From Actinomyces sp. S6-Spd3 (GTDB lineage: Bacteria; Actinomycetota; Actinomycetes; Actinomycetales; Actinomycetaceae), in assembly GCF_000758755.1 (NCBI RefSeq), contig NZ_JRMV01000275.1:62001-126000 (forward strand): 64,000 bases of DNA. The letters are read 5' to 3'. A model generated the notes under the pieces. That model was not told where the DNA came from, ran no database searches, and worked only from the letters and a program-made list of their open reading frames with translations. This document shows, piece by piece, positions 45,389-53,957 of this stretch. The translations under genes and the position numbers were made by a program. The number at the start of each line of letters is the position of its first letter. Position 1 is the first letter of the stretch.

Positions 45389-45844
45389 ATGCTTCGTCAT
45401 GGCGGTATCAGCATTCATATTTCCCGCACTCCTCTCCCCTGCGAAGATCACACGGGAACGTTATTTGAAGCCGAGTTGTCTCATACGTCCGGGCAGGCAT
45501 CGATCTCCCCGTGCCCCGGCTGTTCAGGCGGTCGCAAAGTAGGAAATCTGGGAAGTAACGGCGCAATCACTTTTCCGAATATCTTGATAGACCGGGCAGG
45601 AATTTACACACTGTCAGTCGGATACCTCTCTGAAGATCCTCGCTCTTTCCTGCTACGCGTCAACGACCGCAATATTGTGGTGACACCTCCACGTTCCGGA
45701 AAAGGAAATGACGGGCAGCCCAGCGGATGGGAAATCGTCCGAACCGTTGATATCCCAGTCGAACTCCACTCCGGTACAAATACTGTGACCATCTCAGGGA
45801 ACACCCCATGGGCTCCTGATATTGATCGAGTGATTGTTCGCTAG
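45389..45844 (+). CDS. Orphan carbohydrate-binding domain, probable remnant of a glycoside hydrolase
   Basis: 151 residues. From residue ~25 to the end it looks like a complete CBM6/35-type beta-sandwich: LFEAELSHTSGQASISPCPG, CSGGRKVGNLG, ITFPNILIDRAGIYTLSVGY, DPRSFLLRVND and the terminal PDIDRVIV. Such modules usually sit at the C-terminus of secreted glycosidases such as GH27 alpha-galactosidases. Here there is no catalytic domain, no signal peptide and no clear ribosome site. Likely the 3' end of a gene whose front was deleted, though a free lectin-like protein is possible. A glycan-type LacI regulator stands next to it. Confidence 0.65.
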   Translation: MLRHGGISIHISRTPLPCEDHTGTLFEAELSHTSGQASISPCPGCSGGRKVGNLGSNGAITFPNILIDRAGIYTLSVGYLSEDPRSFLLRVNDRNIVVTPPRSGKGNDGQPSGWEIVRTVDIPVELHSGTNTVTISGNTPWAPDIDRVIVR

Positions 45845-45850
45845 CGACGT

Positions 45851-45892
45851 CTGTGGGTGGAGGAGAAAGCTATAGATCCCCTCCACCCACAG
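45851..45892. terminator. Terminator between orphan CBM and LacI-type regulator
   Basis: CTGTGGGTGGAGG (45851-45863) and CCTCCACCCACAG (45880-45892) form a 13-bp stem, followed on the plus strand by TCCGTTTT. Shared by convergent genes. Confidence 0.7.
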
Positions 45893-45915
45893 TCCGTTTT
45901 CACGAGAAAAGATCC

Positions 45916-46926
45916 CTATTTGACCTCAGGAGGGCTCCCCAGAGTTCCTCCTTCGATGAACTCTCCGGGCACCAGGATCGAGGCGTTGCGCGCCTCGGAA
46001 CCGGCTAGGCGTTCCTGCGCGAGCAGCACGGTCTGCCTCGCCAATTCGCGCACCGGTTGTGCAACCGTCGTCAGGTTCAAAAGCGGTGAAGAATACGGAC
46101 CGGTCGCGTCAAAGCCCGTCACCGACACCTGCTCCGGGCAGGCAATCCCTCGCGACGCCAAGTGTTCCAAAATTTTCACCGCAATCAGATCACTTCCCGC
46201 AATGACCGCAGTACACCCGGCATCAATCGCCCGGTCAATGCCGTCGAAAAGATCCTCACCGTAGTCGCTGTGAGACGTCACGATATGTGGCTGGACGCCG
46301 TCGACAACCAGCTGGGTAATGAAGGTTGCGGTACGGGCATGCAGGGTGGCCGCGAGGGGGTGGCTGGTGGCGGTGACAGCAACTTTCCGGTGTCCATAGG
46401 CCACAACTTTTTGCGCCAGCATCGCTTCATACGCGGGATCGATGCGCACAGAATCAAATTCAGGGCGGGTTTCCCCACAGCCGATAGTAATGAGCGGGAC
46501 GAAGGAAGCCGCATACTGCATGGCCTCGTTCGATACTCGGCCAGAAGCAACGATAACCACGCCCACCCCGTGTCCCACGAGGTTGTTAATGGCCTGCATC
46601 TGGCCTTCTTCGCTGTCACCTCCGGCGGTAATCAACAGTTCTAACCCGAGTTCGTCGGTGTGCGCTTGGAGTTCTTCTGCAACTTTCCCATAGAAGCTGT
46701 GTCCAATGTTGCGCACCAAAAGGCCGACAGTGGTGGTGCTGGAACTGGCGATCCCAGCAGCACCGAGGTTTCGCACATATCCGAGGCGGGCGGCAGCTTG
46801 GCGCACAGCGACGCGCGCTTGGGAACTGACGGCGGGATGCCCAGAAAGTGCGCGGCTGGCAGTCGCCTGCGACACTCCCGCTGCTTGAGCCACATCAATG
46901 ATGCTGGCTCGTTTCTTTCTGGGCAT
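45916..46926 (-). CDS. LacI-family transcriptional regulator
   Basis: ~336 residues from ATG 46926 (MPRKKRASIIDVAQAAGVSQ); the frame extends to 47070 but overlaps the next gene. Helix-turn-helix DVAQAAGVSQATASRALSG and hinge VRQAAARLGYVRNLGA, then a sugar-binding domain (GVGVVIVASGRVSNEAMQYA, CTAVIAGSDLIAVKILEHL, VTGFDATGPYS). Its targets are not evident. It may once have controlled the glycosidase suggested by the adjacent CBM remnant, or the upstream transporter. Confidence 0.9.
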   Translation of the reverse strand: MPRKKRASIIDVAQAAGVSQATASRALSGHPAVSSQARVAVRQAAARLGYVRNLGAAGIASSSTTTVGLLVRNIGHSFYGKVAEELQAHTDELGLELLITAGGDSEEGQMQAINNLVGHGVGVVIVASGRVSNEAMQYAASFVPLITIGCGETRPEFDSVRIDPAYEAMLAQKVVAYGHRKVAVTATSHPLAATLHARTATFITQLVVDGVQPHIVTSHSDYGEDLFDGIDRAIDAGCTAVIAGSDLIAVKILEHLASRGIACPEQVSVTGFDATGPYSSPLLNLTTVAQPVRELARQTVLLAQERLAGSEARNASILVPGEFIEGGTLGSPPEVK

Positions 46927-46970
46927 CCTCGAACATCCGTCTTTCAGTGAGTGGTGGGTATTCCCCGACG

Positions 46971-47597
46971 TCAGCGCGGGGTTCCGACCGTCCAAGTATA
47001 CAGAGGACGGAAGGAAAAAATACCGGCCTCTTGGTCTTGATCGACTTCGACAAGAGCGATCTGTGAGCACTCCATCGAATTGTCGGTTTTCAAAGCGTGA
47101 AGAGCATCAGCAAGCGCCCGATCCTCTTCGCTACTCGTCCCCGCAACCGCATAGGCCAGGCTGAAATGAGGGCCGAACGGCGGATCCGTGAGCGCCTCCC
47201 CCAGCCCCGCGTCAACGATGCTGTCACGCACAGCGTCGATCAGCCTCGTAAATGAGGGGTTCTCTGGGGAAATCACTTCCACTGCCCATTCCTGGACGGC
47301 CGTCGGAGCGAAGGTCAACGTGAAGGGGTCGATCTGCGCCATGCGGCGATCCATCTGCGAGCGCAGTTTCTCCCATTGGGCGTCACTGATCTCGTCTCGA
47401 TACAGATCGAGGCGTTGCACCGTCACGTGGATGCACTCCGGCGGTTGGATACCGATCTGTGGGAGCGCTGACAGGGGTTTTTCCGCCTCGCGCACCAAGT
47501 CCCACAGGGGGGAATCCTCGGGGGGCGCGAGGTAGAAGTGGAGCGCACCATTTCCTCGGCGCCACCGCGTATCCTCACGATCAAAAAAGCGTCGCAT
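46971..47597 (-). CDS. 2H phosphoesterase-superfamily protein (2'-5' RNA ligase-like)
   Basis: ~208 residues from ATG 47597 (MRRFFDREDTRWRRG), with AAGG upstream and 11 bp after the ABC ATPase stop. Two H-x-T/S motifs of the 2H fold are seen: IHVTVQRL near residue 60 and PHFSLAY near residue 150. The family contains cyclic nucleotide phosphodiesterases and RNA ligases; the substrate here is unknown. Co-transcribed with the Fbp/Afu-type ABC importer, an unusual partner. Confidence 0.8.
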   Translation of the reverse strand: MRRFFDREDTRWRRGNGALHFYLAPPEDSPLWDLVREAEKPLSALPQIGIQPPECIHVTVQRLDLYRDEISDAQWEKLRSQMDRRMAQIDPFTLTFAPTAVQEWAVEVISPENPSFTRLIDAVRDSIVDAGLGEALTDPPFGPHFSLAYAVAGTSSEEDRALADALHALKTDNSMECSQIALVEVDQDQEAGIFSFRPLYTWTVGTPR

Positions 47598-47608
47598 GGT
47601 TCCGACCT

Positions 47609-48742
47609 TTATTTCTCCGAGGAATCCGCGGGAATCACCCACAGGGACTCGCGCGAAATCACACAGGTGACCTTCTCTCCGGCAGCATGAAGTTCATTCA
47701 TGCCGTGAGAACGGCCTTCGAGGGTGCCCGCCGCGGTGTCCAGGACGTAGGTGTTGACCGAGCCGTCGAAGGCTGCGGAGCGCACTGTGGCTTCCAGAAC
47801 CACGTCGCTGCCCTCCCCTGCCTGCTCGTTCCCGGGTGCATCCAGGCCGACCGCGGTGTTTTCTGCTCGGACGACCAACTCCACGTGATCGCCAACACCA
47901 AGTCCGGGGACTCCCGCGGTGTCCAGATCACCCAGCGGGGTGGCCACCAGGTAGCGGTCGCCTCGTACCTCACTGACCGTACCGGCCACGAAGGATGCAG
48001 TTCCCATGAAGGAGGCCACGAAGCGATTCACCGGGCGATGGTAGATTTCACGCGGCTCCCCGACCTGCTCGATGGTGCCCGCGCTCATCACCACGATCAT
48101 GTCGGACATGGTGAGAGCCTCGGACTGGTCGTGGGTCACGAAGATCGCGGTAAGTCCCAGACGCTGTTGGAGTGCACGGATTTCGCTGCGCATGCGCAGA
48201 CGCAGGCGCGCATCCAGGTTCGAGAGGGGTTCGTCGAAGAGGATGATCTTCGGTTCCATGACGAGTGCTCGCGCCAGGGCAACGCGCTGCTGCTGGCCTC
48301 CGGACAGCTGATGCGGGTAGCGGTGAGCGTACTGTTCGATCCCCATGAGCGCCAGACCGTCAGCGATCCGCTGCTCACGTTCTGCGGCGGGGAGCTTCTG
48401 GTAGTTCAGGCCGAATCCCACGTTGTCTTTCACCGTCAGGTGTGGAAAGAGCGCGTAGGACTGGAACACCATCGACATGGGGCGCTTTTCGGGCGGGACA
48501 GACACCAGGGACTGGCCGTCCAGGGTGATTTCGCCTTCCGTAACGTCCTCAAATCCGGCGATCATACGCAGGGTCGTGGTCTTCCCACAGCCGGACGGTC
48601 CCAGGAAGGTCACGAATTTTCCGGCCTCAATGTCGAGGTTGATGCTGTCAACAGCTCGGTGCTGCCCCTGCTTGGCATCGTAGATTTTGGTGACAGAGCG
48701 CAGCTGGAGTGCGCCTGCCTGCGTGTGGTGTTCAGTCGTCAT
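47609..48742 (-). CDS. Fbp/Afu/Pot-type ABC importer ATPase
   Basis: 377 residues. Walker A LGPSGCGKTTTLRMIAGFE, signature LSGGQQQRVALARAL, Walker B IILFDEPLSNLDARLR, and a C-terminal TOBE-type domain from ~residue 245. The closest families drive Fe(III), spermidine or hexose-phosphate import. It overlaps the permease gene by ATGA-type spacing (48739-48742). Confidence 0.9.
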   Translation of the reverse strand: MTTEHHTQAGALQLRSVTKIYDAKQGQHRAVDSINLDIEAGKFVTFLGPSGCGKTTTLRMIAGFEDVTEGEITLDGQSLVSVPPEKRPMSMVFQSYALFPHLTVKDNVGFGLNYQKLPAAEREQRIADGLALMGIEQYAHRYPHQLSGGQQQRVALARALVMEPKIILFDEPLSNLDARLRLRMRSEIRALQQRLGLTAIFVTHDQSEALTMSDMIVVMSAGTIEQVGEPREIYHRPVNRFVASFMGTASFVAGTVSEVRGDRYLVATPLGDLDTAGVPGLGVGDHVELVVRAENTAVGLDAPGNEQAGEGSDVVLEATVRSAAFDGSVNTYVLDTAAGTLEGRSHGMNELHAAGEKVTCVISRESLWVIPADSSEK

Positions 48743-50427
48743 TTCACTACCGTCCTGGTGGAGCGATTCAGTCGGTTAATAAGAAGGTTGGCGATCATCA
48801 AGATGATGAGCACGAGGCCGATGAGGAAGGTGCAGTAGGCGAAGGCGTGGCCGAAACGCCCGGCATCAACCTCGTCCAAGATCTGGGAGGTCATCACCTT
48901 GGTTTGAGGCGTCGTAATGAAGATGATCGCGGTGATCATGGTCATGGACTTGGTGATGCCGTAGGTGACGGCGGTGACGATGCCGGAACGCACCAGCGGA
49001 AGTGTCACTTTCACCAGGGTAGACACCTGGCTGGCTCCCAGGGATCGCGCGGCTTCTTCCACCTGCGGGTTGATCTGTTTGAGCGCGGAAATACAGGCCT
49101 GCTGGCCGGTGGGGATGGCGCGCGCAATGTAGACCAGGATGATGGCGATGGCGCCGCTTCCGACGGCCAAGCCACCTGCCAGAGTGGGCAGAATCTGTTT
49201 GCCGAACAGCCACGTGGGGTTGGAGTAGGCCAGGGCGAATCCCAGACCGAGGACGGTGCCGGGGATTGCTATACCGAGCATGCCCCAGAAATCCAAGATT
49301 TTACCGATCTTCGGGAACTTGCGGACGACCAGCCACGCAATAATCAGCGCCATGACGGCTGCGATCGGAGCGGCGACCAGGGTCATCGACAGCGTTGTGA
49401 CAATTGCGGAGGATCCCAGGCGCTGGACGTACCAGAAGTGTTCCATCGTGAAGGTGTTGTCAACGCCGAGGATCTTGACGAAGCTCCCCACGAAGAGCGT
49501 CATGTAGACGACGATGACGAAGACGATCCACCCGTAGACGGGGATGAGCATGGGGATCTTGACGCTGGACGCAGTGACCTCTTTGAGGGAGCCCACGGGC
49601 TTACCGGTCACGGTGATCACAGACTTACGGTTCGACCAGTATTTCTGAACGGCGAACACCGTGAGTGCGGGCAGGAGCAGCACCAGGGCAATTCCTGCGG
49701 CACTTGCGATGTCACCGCTTCCTGCGACGGCAAAGTAAATCTGACTGGCCAGGACTCGGAAGTCACCGCCCAGTACCAGGGGGTTTGCCAGGTCAGCGAT
49801 GCCTTCAACAAAAAGCACAAGGAAGGAGGCCAGCATTGCGGGAACCACCATGGGGATGGTGACTTTCACCAGGGTACTCAGCGGCTGCGCTCCGAGGGTG
49901 GCGGATGCTTCGAACAGGGAGTTGTCGAAGTTTTCCATCATGCCGCGGATATTAAGGTAGGCCACGGGCGCGAAGGTCAGGGAGAGCACAATGACCAGAC
50001 CCACCAGGCCGTAGATGTTGTTCTCGATGCCGAAGATTCCGTAGGTGATGATGCCGCGCTTACCGAACAGGGTGATGATGGCGGTGGCCGTCGCAAAGGG
50101 CGGGGAAATCGTGGGCAGGAGGGTCACCCAGTGCAGGAGCTTCTTCCCGGGGAAGGTGAGGAACACTTGGGCGAATGCGGTGACGAATCCGATGAAGGTT
50201 CCGACAATTCCGACGCACAGTCCCAGCACCAGGGTGTTCACCAGGGTGTCGACGTTGGCGCCGAAGGATTGGGTGATAGCTGCCAGCCCGCGTTCGGACA
50301 CGCCGATACCGATGAGTTTAGCAACGGGGATTCCCAGGAGGAGAATCAGCCCGATAATGGTCACCGTGGTGATGAGGGCGACGGGGATGTCGAGCTGCCG
50401 ACCTTTACGCAGCTGTGGAATGCTCAT
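48739..50427 (-). CDS. Fused-domain ABC importer permease (FbpB/AfuB type)
   Basis: ~562 residues from ATG 50427 (GGAGA upstream), longer than single permeases because two permease domains are fused. About twelve helices; two EAA-like loops occur, FDNSLFEASATLGAQPLSTL and INPQVEEAARSLGASQVSTL. This is the FbpB/AfuB organisation for Fe(III) or phosphosugar uptake. Works with the upstream binding lipoprotein and downstream ATPase. Confidence 0.9.
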   Translation of the reverse strand: MSIPQLRKGRQLDIPVALITTVTIIGLILLLGIPVAKLIGIGVSERGLAAITQSFGANVDTLVNTLVLGLCVGIVGTFIGFVTAFAQVFLTFPGKKLLHWVTLLPTISPPFATATAIITLFGKRGIITYGIFGIENNIYGLVGLVIVLSLTFAPVAYLNIRGMMENFDNSLFEASATLGAQPLSTLVKVTIPMVVPAMLASFLVLFVEGIADLANPLVLGGDFRVLASQIYFAVAGSGDIASAAGIALVLLLPALTVFAVQKYWSNRKSVITVTGKPVGSLKEVTASSVKIPMLIPVYGWIVFVIVVYMTLFVGSFVKILGVDNTFTMEHFWYVQRLGSSAIVTTLSMTLVAAPIAAVMALIIAWLVVRKFPKIGKILDFWGMLGIAIPGTVLGLGFALAYSNPTWLFGKQILPTLAGGLAVGSGAIAIILVYIARAIPTGQQACISALKQINPQVEEAARSLGASQVSTLVKVTLPLVRSGIVTAVTYGITKSMTMITAIIFITTPQTKVMTSQILDEVDAGRFGHAFAYCTFLIGLVLIILMIANLLINRLNRSTRTVVK

Positions 50428-50462
50428 AGCTTGTCTCCAATGAAAACGGCAGGAGAGACGCA

Positions 50463-50506
50463 CACGGGGTGCGCGAGTTCCTCAGTGGGTTCTCGCGCAC
50501 CCCGTG
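50463..50506 (-). terminator. Hairpin between binding-protein and permease genes
   Basis: A perfect 15-bp G+C-rich stem (50463-50477 with 50492-50506) starts just after the binding-protein stop. Such attenuators often make binding protein more abundant than permease. Confidence 0.7.
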
Positions 50507-50509
50507 GTC

Positions 50510-51562
50510 TCACTTGGCGGAGCTTGCTCCGGCGATCTGGCTTTCGAAGATGCCGATGTAGTTGGCGCGAGAGTCAGCTGCCTTGCGTACATCCCAGTCC
50601 ACGTGCTTCACGACGTCCTGCTTGGGGACGTTCGGACCGACCTTGGCGTCGGGCAGGGTAGGTGCTGCGAAGGAGGGGACGTCCGCGTAGAGATCCTGAG
50701 CCTTGGTGGTCAGCAACCAGTCCATGAAGGCCTTGGCGCCTTCGGGGTTGCGTGCACCCGCGAGGACGGAGACTGCGCCCACTTCGTAGCCGGTGCCTTC
50801 CGAGGGGTAGGTGGTGACCAGGTCGGAATATCCGGCCTTGTTGGCCTTTTCGCAGTCGGAGTCGAGAGCGATGGCGACGACCACTTCACCGCGTCCGGCC
50901 TGTTCAGTACCGGTTGCTGCGGACTTGGAGAACTGCATGATGTTGGGAACCAGTTCCTTGAAGTAGGAAACGGTCTTCTCCTGGTCGCCGTTGTTCAGGG
51001 TGGCGACGGTGTACATGGCCATGTAGCCAACGCCTGCGGTGGCAGGGTGCGGCATGGCAATGCGCCCCTTGAATTCGGGCTTGAGCAGGTCCTGCCAGGA
51101 GGTGGGAGCCTGTGCGCCGATGCGTTCGAGTTCCTTCTTGTTGGAGCAGAACGCAATGGAGTCGGTGTAGAAGCCGGACCAGATGCCTTCGGCGTTGTTG
51201 TACTGCGAGGGCAGTGCGGAGGCATTCTTCGAGACGTACTTTTCGATCTTGCCCTTGTCGTTGGCGACGAGGTGGTTTTCGGCCTGGCCGCCGGACCAGA
51301 CGTCGAATTCACCGGGGTTGGTTTCGAGGCGGGCGAGGACTTCGCCGGCACCCAGGCGAACGTAGGTGGCCTTCTGACCGGTTTCCCTGGTGTAGGCGGC
51401 GACGATCGCCTGGCAGAAATCTTCCTGCTGGGAGCAGGCAATGTTCAGGGTATCTGCCGAGGCGGAGCCTCCCTGGGTGCTCTGGCCTTCGGGGGCAGAG
51501 CAGGCGGCGAGAGAAAGTGCCAGGAGTGCGGCGGGGAGAGCAGCGTAGCGTGCGCGCATCAT
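50510..51562 (-). CDS. Substrate-binding lipoprotein of Fbp/Afu-type ABC importer
   Basis: ~350 residues from ATG 51562 or 51559 (GGAAGG upstream). Signal peptide with lipobox LSLAACSAPEG. Type II periplasmic-binding fold similar to FbpA/AfuA: LNIACSQQEDFCQAIVAAY, GEFDVWSGGQAENHLVAN, GIWSGFYTDSIAFCSNKKEL and GEVVVAIALDSDCEKANKAG. The ligand could be Fe(III), a phosphonate or a hexose phosphate; Tyr ligands for Fe(III) are not obvious by eye. First gene of the importer operon. Confidence 0.9.
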   Translation of the reverse strand: MMRARYAALPAALLALSLAACSAPEGQSTQGGSASADTLNIACSQQEDFCQAIVAAYTRETGQKATYVRLGAGEVLARLETNPGEFDVWSGGQAENHLVANDKGKIEKYVSKNASALPSQYNNAEGIWSGFYTDSIAFCSNKKELERIGAQAPTSWQDLLKPEFKGRIAMPHPATAGVGYMAMYTVATLNNGDQEKTVSYFKELVPNIMQFSKSAATGTEQAGRGEVVVAIALDSDCEKANKAGYSDLVTTYPSEGTGYEVGAVSVLAGARNPEGAKAFMDWLLTTKAQDLYADVPSFAAPTLPDAKVGPNVPKQDVVKHVDWDVRKAADSRANYIGIFESQIAGASSAK

Positions 51563-51809
51563 TGAGCCTTCCGTTGCAATATGTTGTCTATGCACAGTTC
51601 GGAGTTGTGGATACGTTTCCACACCGGAGAGAGTACAGCATTTGCGACAATCTCGTCAATAAATAGGGACTTGTCCCCCAAAGCTTCACCAAATCGTAAT
51701 CTGCATACGTTTTCATTCGGGAAGCAGATTTTCTGATGCCCTTTTCCGAAGAACTCTGGATTCATCCAGGACGCGTATATTCACGCACGTATTCACACGC
51801 GCATCGCGA

Positions 51810-51857
51810 CAATAAAAGAAAAGCGCCACAATCACTGAGATCCTCAGGATTGTGGCG
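51810..51857 (-). terminator. Intrinsic terminator after tRNA-Ala
   Basis: On the minus strand, a 10-bp stem (51857-51848 with 51833-51824) with inner pairing is followed by CTTTTCTTTTATTG (51823-51810), the best U-tract terminator in the window. Confidence 0.85.
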
Positions 51858-51864
51858 GAGACTG

Positions 51865-51937
51865 TGGAGCTAAGGGGATTCGAACCCCTGACCTCTTCCA
51901 TGCCATGGAAGCGCGCTACCAACTGCGCCATAGCCCC
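51865..51937 (-). tRNA. tRNA-Ala (GGC anticodon)
   Basis: 73 nt on the minus strand. Acceptor GGGGCTA pairs with TAGCTCC and contains the G3-U70 wobble that marks tRNA-Ala. D arm GGCGCAGTTGGTAGCGC, anticodon loop ATGGCAT inside CTTCC/GGAAG gives anticodon GGC, and the T arm contains GGTTCGAATCC. No CCA is encoded. It follows the phosphatase gene by about 100 bp and ends at the strong terminator. Confidence 0.95.
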
Positions 51938-52040
51938 AAGGTCGTTGCGATCTCTCGCTCGGACCTGTTAAGAATAGCGGACGAAGTCGCTTGAGGCAAA
52001 ATTAAGGAGCTGTGCGAGCTGACACATTTGCCCCGTTCAG

Positions 52041-52820
52041 TTAAGCTCCGAAGACCTCCGGGGCAGCCCCAACGTTGTGCGAGGCCAAGCGCCAACGTGC
52101 AGCGCCAGATGCCCCCGAACCGCCTCCGCCAGCAAGGACAAGTTCTGACCAGTGCACATTATCGACACCGCGGATACAGTCGAAGTCTCGAGGATCTAGA
52201 CCGATCGTGGACATCACCCCACGGGCAATAGCCGCACCGTGAGAAACCGCAACCAAAGTACCGCCTTGAGGAACAGACGCAGCGTGTTCAAGCACGGCCT
52301 CGCGAACGCGATCTCCCACAACGCCACCGGGTTCAACCCCAGCGCCAGCACTCTCCCCCGTCTGGCGCCATTCAAGCAGCCACTGCGGGTATTGCTCTGC
52401 AATCTGGTCGAAATCCAATCCTTCGAAAACACCGTAGGAGCGTTCAAGAAGTCGCTTATCGATCGCGATCTCCCCCACCTCAACACCGAGAGCATCAAGT
52501 TCGCGTGCCAAGGCTTGAGCGGTATTCAAGGCGCGTTCCAAGGGCGAAGACACAATCCTCACTTCCGAGGCAGACACGTAATCAGCATTCAAACCGCCAA
52601 TACGGCCGCCCCCAGCGAGGCGCTTTGCCAAAACTCGCCCGCCTTCGAGTGCCTGCTCATGCCCAATGCTATTGAGCGGGATATCAATGATCCCTTGAAA
52701 GCGGTGCTCGACGTTGTAATCGGTTTGTCCGTGACGGAGAAAGACGATCCGACGGGCGCCACTAATGCGCGAATAACCAGCCACGGCCTCGGCAGAAACT
52801 TCAGTTTCCTTGGTGCTCAC
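52041..52820 (-). CDS. Histidine phosphatase (phosphoglycerate mutase-like)
   Basis: 259 residues. Catalytic RHG in RIVFLRHGQTDYNVEHRFQG, second His in LVAVSHGAAIARGV. In actinobacteria this gene regularly follows rsfS and has been considered a phosphatase or glucosyl-phosphoglycerate phosphatase; the exact substrate here is not shown. Starts in an ATGA overlap with rsfS. Confidence 0.9.
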   Translation of the reverse strand: MSTKETEVSAEAVAGYSRISGARRIVFLRHGQTDYNVEHRFQGIIDIPLNSIGHEQALEGGRVLAKRLAGGGRIGGLNADYVSASEVRIVSSPLERALNTAQALARELDALGVEVGEIAIDKRLLERSYGVFEGLDFDQIAEQYPQWLLEWRQTGESAGAGVEPGGVVGDRVREAVLEHAASVPQGGTLVAVSHGAAIARGVMSTIGLDPRDFDCIRGVDNVHWSELVLAGGGGSGASGAARWRLASHNVGAAPEVFGA

Positions 52821-53239
52821 TCTTCAATCCCCTCAATCACTTGTGCGGGAGTCATAACCGGTCGCACTGCACCGGGAGCCACATCGGGAAGTTCTAGATG
52901 AGTGATCCTTTGATCAGCCCACAGCCTCTCAAGGGCGTAGAACTCGCGATCTTCTTGGCTCATCACGTGGATCACAACATCGCCATAATCGGCCAGAACC
53001 CACGTTCCTTCGCTGCGTCCTTCAATGCGTTTGGGAACGACATGCCAGTCGCGCCCGATCTCATCCATGATTTCTTCGGCAATCGCGCGAACTTGACGCG
53101 AAGTTGGGGCAGAGACCACCAAGAACGACTCTGCGATCCCGAGACGCTGAGAGACATCAATCAACACAGGATCCTGGGCAAGCTTATTGGCAGCGCCTCG
53201 AAGCGCACTTGTGATGAGATCGTCGCTTTGAACGTCCAC
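52817..53239 (-). CDS. rsfS: Ribosomal silencing factor RsfS
   Basis: 140 residues, with the family core LGIAESFLVVSAPTSRQVRAIAEEI, WVLADYGDVVIHVMSQEDREFYALERLW. RsfS binds ribosomal protein L14 and blocks subunit joining in starvation. Located between nadD and the phosphatase, as in most actinobacteria. Confidence 0.94.
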   Translation of the reverse strand: MDVQSDDLITSALRGAANKLAQDPVLIDVSQRLGIAESFLVVSAPTSRQVRAIAEEIMDEIGRDWHVVPKRIEGRSEGTWVLADYGDVVIHVMSQEDREFYALERLWADQRITHLELPDVAPGAVRPVMTPAQVIEGIEE

Positions 53240-53324
53240 AGTTATCCTTTCGTTTCTTTCAGTCTGCCATTATCTGGTCCCGCGAGCCACCGAGAGCGCC
53301 GACGGCCGGCGGGTGCATCGCACT

Positions 53325-53945
53325 TTAGCGCTCGGCACGATACAGACGGTACTTATTGATGTATTGAACGACGCCATCGGGGACGAGGTACCACACCGGT
53401 TTATTCCGCTCGACGCGCCTTCTACAGTCTGTCGAGGAAATCGCCATTGCCGGAACTTCCAGCAAAGACACGGAGGATGCGGGGAGTTTCTTCGCATCAA
53501 GGACGTGCCCGGGCCGCGTCACCCCAATGAAATGGGCCATTTCGAAGAGGGAATCAACGTCCTTCCACTGAACGATCTGCGTCAGAGCATCTGCTCCCGT
53601 AATGAAGTAGAAATCTGCATCCGGATAGATACCTTTGAGATCACGCAAAGTATCGATCGTGTAGGTCGTTCCACCGCGGTCGATATCGACCCGGGAGACC
53701 GAGAAACGCGGGTTCGATGCGGTTGCAATTACCGTCATCAAATAGCGATGTTCCGCGGGAGTAACCCTCCTCCCCGCTTTGAAGGGCTGCATTGCGGTGG
53801 GAACGAAAATGACCTCATCGAGTTGGAAGACATCCATAACCTCGGATGCAGCCACGAGGTGCCCGTGGTGGATGGGGTCAAAGGTGCCGCCCATGATCCC
53901 GATTGAGCGTCGGATCTTTCCCGAGGCCGCGTCCAGAGTTGGCAT
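53325..53945 (-). CDS. nadD: Nicotinate-nucleotide adenylyltransferase
   Basis: 206 residues. Nucleotidyl-transferase motif [20 protein letters not shown], plus [10 protein letters not shown] and the [28 protein letters not shown] ending. Converts NaMN to deamido-NAD. Follows proA by 12 bp. The next gene, rsfS, is 85 bp downstream. Confidence 0.95.
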   Translation of the reverse strand: MPTLDAASGKIRRSIGIMGGTFDPIHHGHLVAASEVMDVFQLDEVIFVPTAMQPFKAGRRVTPAEHRYLMTVIATASNPRFSVSRVDIDRGGTTYTIDTLRDLKGIYPDADFYFITGADALTQIVQWKDVDSLFEMAHFIGVTRPGHVLDAKKLPASSVSLLEVPAMAISSTDCRRRVERNKPVWYLVPDGVVQYINKYRLYRAER

Positions 53946-53957
53946 ACTCCCCTCCCT

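Noticed and set aside
47459-48838. 459-codon plus-strand open frame
   Set aside because: Antisense to the ABC ATPase gene with all its motifs on the minus strand; no family resemblance.
48709-50661. 650-codon plus-strand open frame opposite the FbpB-like permease
   Set aside because: Low-complexity Asp/Gly/His/Gln composition typical of the antisense of a hydrophobic high-G+C gene; the minus-strand permease is clearly real.
50504-51565. 353-codon plus-strand open frame rich in Gly/Val
   Set aside because: Antisense of the binding-protein lipoprotein gene.
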